Shown here piece after piece: positions 43,596 to 49,476 of a stretch of 64,000 nucleotides of DNA. The stretch is from Rhodoferax antarcticus ANT.BR (lineage in GTDB: Bacteria > Pseudomonadota > Gammaproteobacteria > Burkholderiales > Burkholderiaceae_C), in NCBI RefSeq assembly GCF_001938565.1, contig NZ_MSYM01000013.1, positions 745,496 through 809,495 on the forward strand. The letters run 5' to 3'. A model generated the notes under the pieces. That model ran no database searches. It had not been told where the DNA came from and saw nothing but the letters and a program-made list of their open reading frames with translations. A program made the position numbers and the translations under genes. Within the stretch, counting starts at the first letter, position 1; every line of letters starts with the position of its first letter.

Positions 43596-44786
43596 ATGTC
43601 CCCCTACACCACCCACCTCTGCCTGGTCTCCGCCCAAGCCACCCCCAACCTGCTGCCGGTGCTCGACGATGTCTGGCGGCCCAAAAAAGTCGTGCTGGCT
43701 TGCAGTGCGCAGATGAAAACTGCGGCGCAAGGGCTGCGCTCGGTCATCCAGACCAAGTGCCCGGGCCTGGTGGTTGAAACGCTGGAGCTGCCCAACGCCT
43801 ACGACTACGCCGCGCTGTCCGACACTTTTTTGAGTTACCTGGCTGACCATGCCGACGACAACATCGCCTTGAACGTCACCGGCGGCACCAAGCTCATGGC
43901 CGTGGCGGCCCAAGAAGTGTTTCGCTCGGCTGGCAAACCGGTGTTTTATGTCAATGTGGAAAGCGACGAGGTGCTGGTGATTGGCGAGCAAGCCAAAAGC
44001 CAGCCCCTGCGCGCCAAACTCAAGGTGCATGAAATGCTGCGCGCCCACGGCTACAGCGTCACCACCCAAGAGCAGCCGCAAATCACGCGTGAGCTGCGCG
44101 ACCTGACTGCCAGGCTGATTGACCATGTAGCCAGTGCTGGCCAGGCGCTTGGCACTATCAACGCCATAGCACGCATGGCGCGCGATGCACCTGGTCTGCG
44201 GGTTGACCTGACCCCCGCGCAGTACGACTCACGCTCGCTCATGGACATCTTTGCGCTGTTTGCCGATGCCGACCTGCTGCGTTTGAATGGCCCGGCCATC
44301 AGCTTTAAAAACGAGGATGCGCGGTTTTTTGTCAACGGCGGTTGGCTCGAAGCGCATGTGTATGAGGCCCTGCAGTCACTGCGCACCCAACACGAATCAC
44401 TCACTGACGTGGCGATGGGCGTGCGCGTGGCCTTTGGCGGTGCTGACCCTCGCGCAGCCGCCAAAAACCGCGATAAAAACGAGATTGATGTGGCCTTTTT
44501 GTACCGCAACACCCTGCACCTGATCGAATGCAAAACCGCCAACCTGGCCCAAGGCGGCAAGGGCGACGACAGTAAAGCCACTGAAGCGCTTTACAAAATG
44601 GAATCGCTCTTGAAGCTTGGCGGCCTGCGCACCCGTGGCATGGTGGTGGACTACCGTGGCCAGCTTAGCCAGAGTGAGGCCGACCGCCAGCGCGCTGCTG
44701 AGGCCGGCATTGCCATCGTCTCAGGCGCCCAGCTCAAAGACCTCAAAGGTGCCATCAGCCGCCTGTGGCTGGCCAAACGCGACTAA
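43596..44786 (+). CDS. Card1/Can2-like CARF nuclease (DUF1887)
   Basis: Predicted cyclic-tetra-adenylate-activated nuclease of 396 aa. The N-terminal CARF domain has LCLVSAQATPNLLPVLDDVWRPKKVVLACSAQM and the ligand loop LNVTGGTKLMAVAAQEVF (about residues 85-110). A linker or winged-helix region follows. The C-terminal PD-(D/E)XK domain shows GGWLEAHVYEAL, NEIDVAF (Glu 296, Asp 298) and LIECKT (Glu 311, Lys 313). Characterised relatives cut single-stranded DNA and RNA, causing dormancy or death of infected cells. It lies 6 nt after csx16 and 12 nt before cas6. Confidence 0.92.
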   Translation: MSPYTTHLCLVSAQATPNLLPVLDDVWRPKKVVLACSAQMKTAAQGLRSVIQTKCPGLVVETLELPNAYDYAALSDTFLSYLADHADDNIALNVTGGTKLMAVAAQEVFRSAGKPVFYVNVESDEVLVIGEQAKSQPLRAKLKVHEMLRAHGYSVTTQEQPQITRELRDLTARLIDHVASAGQALGTINAIARMARDAPGLRVDLTPAQYDSRSLMDIFALFADADLLRLNGPAISFKNEDARFFVNGGWLEAHVYEALQSLRTQHESLTDVAMGVRVAFGGADPRAAAKNRDKNEIDVAFLYRNTLHLIECKTANLAQGGKGDDSKATEALYKMESLLKLGGLRTRGMVVDYRGQLSQSEADRQRAAEAGIAIVSGAQLKDLKGAISRLWLAKRD

Positions 44787-44798
44787 AAACCCCCGCCC

Positions 44799-45797
44799 AT
44801 GTTCACCCGCCCCCTGCCCATTGCCCGCTACCGCTTCACGGCCATCGTGCAGCAGCCGCTGCAACTGCCTGACTTTGCAGGCTCGCTGTTGCGCGGGCAG
44901 TTTGGTGCAGCCCTCAGAAGCGTCGCCTGCATGACCCGCGCACCGGCCTGTCCCGGCTGCCCCTTGATTCAGACCTGCCCCTACAGCCGCATTTTTGAAG
45001 CCCCGCCGCCGCCCAAAGGCCAGCACACGCTGCAAGACTTCAGCCAGATTCCCAAGCCCTACATCATCGAGCCACCCACACCGGGTGCGCGGCTGCTGGC
45101 CGCAGGTGAGCCGCTGGTCTTCAACCTGGTGCTGGTCGGCCACGCCATTGACCAACTGGCGCTCGTCGTCTTTGCCCTGCAACGCATGCTGGCCCAGGGC
45201 CTGACGCGCCAGCGCGTGCCCGCTGATCTGGTGCAGGTGGACTGGCTGGCTACTGAGGCCGACTCTGCCCAAACCATCTGGACCGCCAGCCAGCCCACGC
45301 TGGCCGCGCACGCCGCATCGCTAAACCATTTAAATTCAAAATCAATAGCTACCAGCGCAGTATCCACGGGGGCTACAGGCCAAAATGATGTAAAAATTGC
45401 ACTTAACATCCAAACCCCGCTACGCCTGCAGCACCAAGGCAAACCGCTGGGCGTAGGCCAGCTCACACCGCGCGCGCTGGTGGCCGCCATTGCCCGGCGA
45501 ACCGCCCTGCTGATGGAATTTCATACTGGCCAAAGCGGCTGGGGTGAGGCCGCCCGCGCCATCACCCACCTGAGCGAGACCTTGAGCGACACGCAAGACC
45601 TGCACTGGTTTGACTGGACCCGTTATTCATCACGCCAGCAGCAGGAAATGACGCTGGGTGGCGTGCTGGGCACCTGGACGCTGCACGGCAGCGCCGAAGC
45701 CCTTGCCCAAATCGAACCCTGGCTATGGCTGGGCCAATGGCTGCACGTCGGCAAAAACGCCACCATGGGGCAAGGTTGCTACACATTAAATAGCTAG
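44799..45797 (+). CDS. cas6: Cas6 pre-crRNA processing endoribonuclease
   Basis: RAMP endonuclease that cuts the repeats to free crRNAs with an 8-nt 5' handle. The protein is 332 aa with the Cas6 start YRFTAIVQQPLQLPDFAGSLLRGQFGAALRS, a cysteine cluster TRAPACPGCPLIQTCPYSRIF as in the Cas6 group with a CxxC...C motif, and the C-terminal glycine-rich loop HVGKNATMGQGCY. A palindromic element is inserted in frame at about 45331-45400, and a second copy at the 3' end supplies the last codons and the stop. Both raise the question of whether length and folding are affected, but the conserved ends are intact. Confidence 0.92.
   Translation: MFTRPLPIARYRFTAIVQQPLQLPDFAGSLLRGQFGAALRSVACMTRAPACPGCPLIQTCPYSRIFEAPPPPKGQHTLQDFSQIPKPYIIEPPTPGARLLAAGEPLVFNLVLVGHAIDQLALVVFALQRMLAQGLTRQRVPADLVQVDWLATEADSAQTIWTASQPTLAAHAASLNHLNSKSIATSAVSTGATGQNDVKIALNIQTPLRLQHQGKPLGVGQLTPRALVAAIARRTALLMEFHTGQSGWGEAARAITHLSETLSDTQDLHWFDWTRYSSRQQQEMTLGGVLGTWTLHGSAEALAQIEPWLWLGQWLHVGKNATMGQGCYTLNS
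45331..45402 (-). repeat. Interspersed palindromic element inside cas6
   Basis: Reverse copy with AAATCAATAGCTACCAGCGC, then GGGGGCTACAGGCCAAAAT. It encodes SKSIATSAVSTGATGQNDVK, a polar insert between the two RAMP halves. Confidence 0.85.
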
Positions 45798-45843
45798 TTG
45801 CGCACGTTGCACCTGGGTTAGAGGCCAATTTCATATAAATTTC
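45783..45843 (-). repeat. Interspersed palindromic element at the cas6 3' end
   Basis: Reverse copy with TTAAATAGCTAGTTGCGC, then GGGTTAGAGGCCAATTTC. Its first bases encode the last cas6 residues (LNS) and its TAG is the cas6 stop. It then fills the gap toward cas2. Confidence 0.85.
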
Positions 45844-45898
45844 GGCCTTTGCCCACCTCAGCCAGCCAGCACCCTCAAACGCCCATATCTCTCACCAG

Positions 45899-45914
45899 CG
45901 GCAAGCTTGCCGCA
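45899..45914. promoter_or_regulatory. Palindromic cas operator candidate 2
   Basis: GCGGCAAGCTTGCCGC is a perfect 16-base palindrome (45898-45913), ending about 37 nt before the cas2 start at 45951. Same block as before the NE0113-type gene and cas1. Confidence 0.65.
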
Positions 45915-45950
45915 CCCGCCAAACCAATGCGACGGCCCAACAATGCCGCC

Positions 45951-46235
45951 ATGCCCCACCGTGACCTGTACCTGGCCTGCTACGACATCAGCGAACCGCG
46001 CCGCCTGATCGCCGCCCTCAAGCTCACCCGCGCCTACGCCACCGGCGGCCAGAAATCAGTGCATGAGATATTTTTAACCCCGGCCGAGCGCGGCAATCTG
46101 CTTGATGACATGGCCGTGCTGATCGACCTGGCCACAGACCGCTTCATGCTGCTGCGGCTGGACCCGCGCAACAAGGTTCACACCCTGGGCAAAGCCCTCA
46201 AACCGGTTGACCCGGACTACTTTTATGTCGGCTGA
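45951..46235 (+). CDS. cas2: Cas2, first copy
   Basis: A 94-aa Cas2 with a ferredoxin-like fold: LYLACYDISEPRRLIAALKLTRAYATGGQKSVHEIFLTPAERGNLLDDM, with the conserved early Asp (YDI). Cas2 forms the core of the Cas1-Cas2 integrase. The start at 45951 (MPHRDLYLACYD) is chosen because the longer upstream frame runs through the repeat element and operator. It has its own upstream palindrome and lies 153 nt after cas6, so it likely starts a new transcript. Confidence 0.93.
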   Translation: MPHRDLYLACYDISEPRRLIAALKLTRAYATGGQKSVHEIFLTPAERGNLLDDMAVLIDLATDRFMLLRLDPRNKVHTLGKALKPVDPDYFYVG

Positions 46236-46245
46236 CCTGCTGGCA

Positions 46246-46365
46246 TCAGTGCGCCGGTGGCAGTAGCACCTGCACATCAAGGCCCGGCACATCATCAAAG
46301 TCTTTGCGGTTGTAGGTAATCAACCGCAGCCCATGCTGCACTGCTGACCTGGCCGTCATCAGACT
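46246..46365 (-). pseudogene. VapC C-terminal relic, antisense between cas2 and cas1
   Basis: On the minus strand the last 37 codons of a PIN toxin remain: MTARSAVQHGLRLITYNRK, then DFDDVPGLDVQVLLPP, closing with a stop at 46246. This is the standard VapC ending (the TYNRKDF motif with the final acidic residue). An in-frame stop precedes it at 46366, and nothing of the first two thirds or of an antitoxin is left. Confidence 0.75.
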
Positions 46366-46402
46366 TCATCAGATATGGGTTTGGTCCATCGTGCGCCAGC
46401 GC

Positions 46403-46417
46403 CGCAAGCTTGCCGCA
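46403..46417. promoter_or_regulatory. Palindromic cas operator candidate 3
   Basis: CGCAAGCTTGCCGCACCC, ending 37 nt before the cas1 start at 46455. It shares GCAAGCTTGCCGCA with the other two sites and an additional CCCATCAAA-like extension with the cas2 site. Confidence 0.6.
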
Positions 46418-46454
46418 CCCATCAAAACCGCAAGTTCGCGACAAACTCAGCGCC

Positions 46455-47462
46455 ATGGCACTACTCCTACTTGACCGCGCCCAACTCGACATCAAATCCG
46501 AGGGCGAAACCCTGGCCCTGTACGAGGCCGGCGTGCGCCGTGGCACCGTACCCATCAAGCTGATTGACCGCTGCGTTATCCACGGCGCGCAAACCCGGCT
46601 TGACAGCGGCGTGCTGATCAAACTGGCCCAGGCCGGTGCCACCACCGTGCTGATGAGCCCGCGTGGCGTGCGTCGGGTGGCACTTGTGCTAGGCCCGCAG
46701 CACAACGATGCGGCCGTGCGCCTGGCTCAATCGCAGCATGTACTAGACGACAAGGCCTGTTGCCAATGGGCGCACGCCCTTGTGCGCGCCAAATTGCAGC
46801 GCCAGCAGCGCACCTTGAAAACCCTGCAAACTGCCCGGCCTGACGCCCGCAAACCCTTGTTTGATGCGCTGCACACGGTTAACACTATTCGCGCCCAGCT
46901 TGGCACCGCAACGGACATCGGCCCAGCGGCCCCGCCCACGCTGGCCAGCCTGCGCGGCTATGAAGGGGCCGCCGCCCGCGCCTATTTTGCCGGTCTGAGC
47001 AGCGTATTTGCCCCGGCGCTCAACTTCACCGGGCGCAACCGCCGCCCACCGCGCGACCCGGTCAACGTCTGCTTGTCACTGAGCTACAGCATGGCTCATG
47101 TGCTCGCCGTGCAAGCCTGCGTGACAGCTGGGCTCGACCCGCTACTGGGCTTTTACCACCGCCCCGCCTTCGGCCGCGAAAGCCTGGCCAGCGACCTCAT
47201 CGAACCCCTGCGCCCCGCCATTGACCTGTGGGTGTGGGAGCTGCTGCGCAGCCGCACCCTGCGCGAAGAGCACTTCAGCCAGGACAAAGGTGCCTGTCTG
47301 TTGGGCAAAGCCGGGCGCGCCATCTATTACGCCGAGTTCGAGAAAAGCTCAGCCCCCTGGCGGCGTTGGCTGCGTGGCCAAACCCAGGCGCTGGCCCGCA
47401 ATTTGCGCCAAGTGGGCGAACTCTGGCTCGGTGACGCCGAACAAGACGAAGAGGCCACATGA
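46455..47462 (+). CDS. cas1: Cas1 integrase, catalytic copy
   Basis: Spacer-acquisition integrase, 335 aa. After an N-terminal beta domain (LLLLDRAQLDIKSEGETLALYEAG) the helical domain carries the metal ligands: Glu 170 in LRGYEGAAARAYF, His 235 in LLGFYHRPAFGRES, and Asp 247 with Glu 250 in LASDLIEPLRP. All are intact. The ATG at 46455 gives the family N-terminus (MALLLLDRAQL). It overlaps the next gene, a Cas1 paralogue, by 4 bases. Confidence 0.95.
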   Translation: MALLLLDRAQLDIKSEGETLALYEAGVRRGTVPIKLIDRCVIHGAQTRLDSGVLIKLAQAGATTVLMSPRGVRRVALVLGPQHNDAAVRLAQSQHVLDDKACCQWAHALVRAKLQRQQRTLKTLQTARPDARKPLFDALHTVNTIRAQLGTATDIGPAAPPTLASLRGYEGAAARAYFAGLSSVFAPALNFTGRNRRPPRDPVNVCLSLSYSMAHVLAVQACVTAGLDPLLGFYHRPAFGRESLASDLIEPLRPAIDLWVWELLRSRTLREEHFSQDKGACLLGKAGRAIYYAEFEKSSAPWRRWLRGQTQALARNLRQVGELWLGDAEQDEEAT

Positions 47463-48244
47463 AAACTGCCGTATCTACCCGCGCCATCAAACCCGGCCCC
47501 GGCGCGCGTTGCCTGTATTTGGGCAGCCGCGAACACAAGCGTGTCAGCTGCACCGCCGAGGCTCTGGTGGTGACCAACGCCAGCGCCCAAACCCTGCGCT
47601 ACCCCGTGGCACGCGTGGCGCGGGTTGTCAGCAGTGCCGACGTGGTGGACTGGAGCGGCCCGGCACTAGCCCTGTGTATGCGCGCCGGCATTGGCATCAC
47701 CTGGCTAGATTCACGCGGCCAGGCCGTGGGCAGCATCTACCCGCAAACCCGCAGCACCGCCAGCCTGGCCACCGTGCTGGAGCTGTGGAGCGAGCGTGAA
47801 GACGGGCCGGAGCGCTATCAAAACTGGCTCAAAAGGTGCCGCATGGACATCTTGGTGCGCTGGCGTGAAAGCCAGCTTGACAGCGTCAGCCCGCAGCAAT
47901 GGGAAAGCACCAAACGCGAATGGGTTTACAACCAAACCTTTGCAGTACACCTGCCAACCACCTTGCGCAGCCTTTGCCTGGCCTATGTGGCATCACAGCT
48001 GGCCAGCTATGGTCTGACCCCACAACTGTGGGGGCCGCGCATTGAAAACATCGACCTGGACGAAGACCTGTGCGAACTCCTCTGGGCCGAGATGAACCTG
48101 GCCACCGGCGCGCTGGCCGACAACGCCGCAGGGGCCGCCGCCGTAACAGCCTTGTTTGAACGCTGGACCGCACGCAACGCCAGCGCGCTCACCGTGCACC
48201 TGGCCTGCCTGCACCGCACAGCCCTGAAAGCCATGCACCAATGA
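47459..48244 (+). CDS. Second Cas1-like protein, catalytic residues missing
   Basis: A 261-aa protein with a Cas1-like N-terminal beta domain (RCLYLGSREHKRVSCTAEALVVTNASAQTLRYPVARVARVV, then GIGITWLDSRGQAVGSIYP) and a shorter helical domain (LRSLCLAYVASQLASYGLTPQLWGPRIENIDLDEDLCELLWAEM). Compared with Cas1, the GYEG glutamate has no counterpart and the GFxH histidine is replaced (LWGPR); an Asp and Glu remain in DEDLCELL. It is probably not an integrase by itself but could pair with the active Cas1. It overlaps cas1 and the second cas2 by 4 bases each. Confidence 0.8.
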   Translation: MKTAVSTRAIKPGPGARCLYLGSREHKRVSCTAEALVVTNASAQTLRYPVARVARVVSSADVVDWSGPALALCMRAGIGITWLDSRGQAVGSIYPQTRSTASLATVLELWSEREDGPERYQNWLKRCRMDILVRWRESQLDSVSPQQWESTKREWVYNQTFAVHLPTTLRSLCLAYVASQLASYGLTPQLWGPRIENIDLDEDLCELLWAEMNLATGALADNAAGAAAVTALFERWTARNASALTVHLACLHRTALKAMHQ

Positions 48245-48540
48245 GCCAACACGCCACCGCGCAATGGCTGGTCACCTACGACATTGCCGACCCACGCCGG
48301 CTAAGCCGTTTGTTTAAGTACCTGAAAAAAAACGGAGTGCCCGTGCAATATTCAGTATTTCTGGTGGAAGCATCCGCAATCAGAATGGCGGCAATGATGG
48401 TGCAGATCGACAGCATCATCCACCCACAAGCTGACGACGTGCGGGCCTACTGCCTGCCCGACACCCTGTGGCAGGCGACGCTGGGCAAGAGCATCCTGCC
48501 CGCGGACACCCTGCCGGGCAATGACTTTTTGCTGCGATGA
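48241..48540 (+). CDS. cas2: Cas2, second copy
   Basis: A 99-aa Cas2 of a different subtype from the first: WLVTYDIADPRRLSRLFKYLKKNGVPVQYSVFLVEASAIRMAAM, with the conserved Asp in YDI. It ends the cas1-cas1-like-cas2 transcript, with 4-base overlap upstream, and is followed directly by the array leader. Two distinct Cas2 proteins in one locus could define two adaptation complexes or a heteromer. Confidence 0.93.
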   Translation: MSQHATAQWLVTYDIADPRRLSRLFKYLKKNGVPVQYSVFLVEASAIRMAAMMVQIDSIIHPQADDVRAYCLPDTLWQATLGKSILPADTLPGNDFLLR

Positions 48541-48623
48541 AATCACTGGCCATCACACCATGTCGGAAAACCGGCAAGTAGCAACGGAAGTGCTTGATAC
48601 ACTTGCGTTTTTCCGACAATGCG
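48541..48623 (+). promoter_or_regulatory. CRISPR leader with a 10-base inverted repeat
   Basis: The 83 bases between the second cas2 and the first repeat. TGTCGGAAAA at 48561-48570 is matched by its exact reverse complement TTTTCCGACA at 48609-48618, ending 5 nt before the first repeat. Placement at the opposite end from the mutated last repeat marks this as the leader side. It could hold an integration or regulator site. Confidence 0.7.
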
Positions 48624-49357
48624 GAACGAATACCAGCCCTGAATTCAAAGGGATTAAGACATAGATTTCGTTTTGAGTTCATCAGGTACAGGAACGAATA
48701 CCAGCCCTGAATTCAAAGGGATTAAGACTGCGCTGCTGCTGCGCGTTCTTTGCGTATCGCGAACGAATACCAGCCCTGAATTCAAAGGGATTAAGACGGC
48801 AGTTTCGAGTTCATCGTTCTTTTTATCCAACGAACGAATACCAGCCCTGAATTCAAAGGGATTAAGACCCGAAGTCGCCTCTTGATGCTCACCCGCGCCG
48901 AACGAATACCAGCCCTGAATTCAAAGGGATTAAGACTTTTTGCCCTCATAGGTTTCGATGTGAATCTCGGAACGAATACCAGCCCTGAATTCAAAGGGAT
49001 TAAGACGTCCAACATAGCGACAATGTCGCCGCGTCCGATAGAACGAATACCAGCCCTGAATTCAAAGGGATTAAGACATACCTGCCTGAATCAGTGCGTT
49101 TTCCGCCGTACGAACGAATACCAGCCCTGAATTCAAAGGGATTAAGACCTCTGAAGACTGTTCAGCTCGTACTGCTGTTTCGAACGAATACCAGCCCTGA
49201 ATTCAAAGGGATTAAGACCATCACAAAGTCATACACCACGATAGGGCGCAGGAACGAATACCAGCCCTGAATTCAAAGGGATTAAGACAGCACCAACAAA
49301 CGCAGAATCTTGCTGCTCCTGAACGAATACCACCCCTGAATTCAAAGGGATGAAGAC
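48624..49357 (+). CRISPR. Type III-B CRISPR array, 11 repeats, 10 spacers
   Basis: Repeat is 37 bases, beginning GAACGAATACCAGCCCTGAA and ending TTCAAAGGGATTAAGAC. Repeat starts: 48624, 48692, 48761, 48832, 48900, 48970, 49041, 49112, 49182, 49252 and 49321. The first ten are identical; the last has two changes (CACCCC for CAGCCC, TGAAGAC for TTAAGAC), marking the leader-distal end. Spacers are 31-34 bases and all different. The repeat holds an EcoRI-centred palindrome (CCCT...AGGG). Transcription on the plus strand would give the 8-nt handle ATTAAGAC, as expected for type III crRNAs cut by Cas6. Confidence 0.98.
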
Positions 49358-49359
49358 CC

Positions 49360-49404
49360 GTCTTCAACCGCGCCTACGTCCCCGATGTGACCACCAAGGG
49401 CTAA
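49360..49404 (+). pseudogene. Possible 3' remnant of a truncated gene
   Basis: Directly after the last repeat the plus strand reads VFNRAYVPDVTTKG and a stop, 14 codons in a protein-like composition. No start or upstream part exists, since the frame meets a stop inside the repeat. It may be the tail of a gene cut when the CRISPR island entered; a liv substrate-binding protein would fit the context but is not shown. Confidence 0.35.
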
Positions 49405-49476
49405 CCCGTAGCCGGGTAGCAGCCGCAGCTTTCTACAATAAAAGCACGTTCGTTCTTTTTGAAATTGGAGGCATCC

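Noticed and set aside
48661-48831. Spacers 1 and 3 both contain GAGTTCATC
   Set aside because: Nine shared bases at different offsets are compatible with chance; the remaining bases differ.
48673-49130. Open frames within the CRISPR array
   Set aside because: They arise from the repeat unit (ERIPALNSKGLR and similar) and are not genes.
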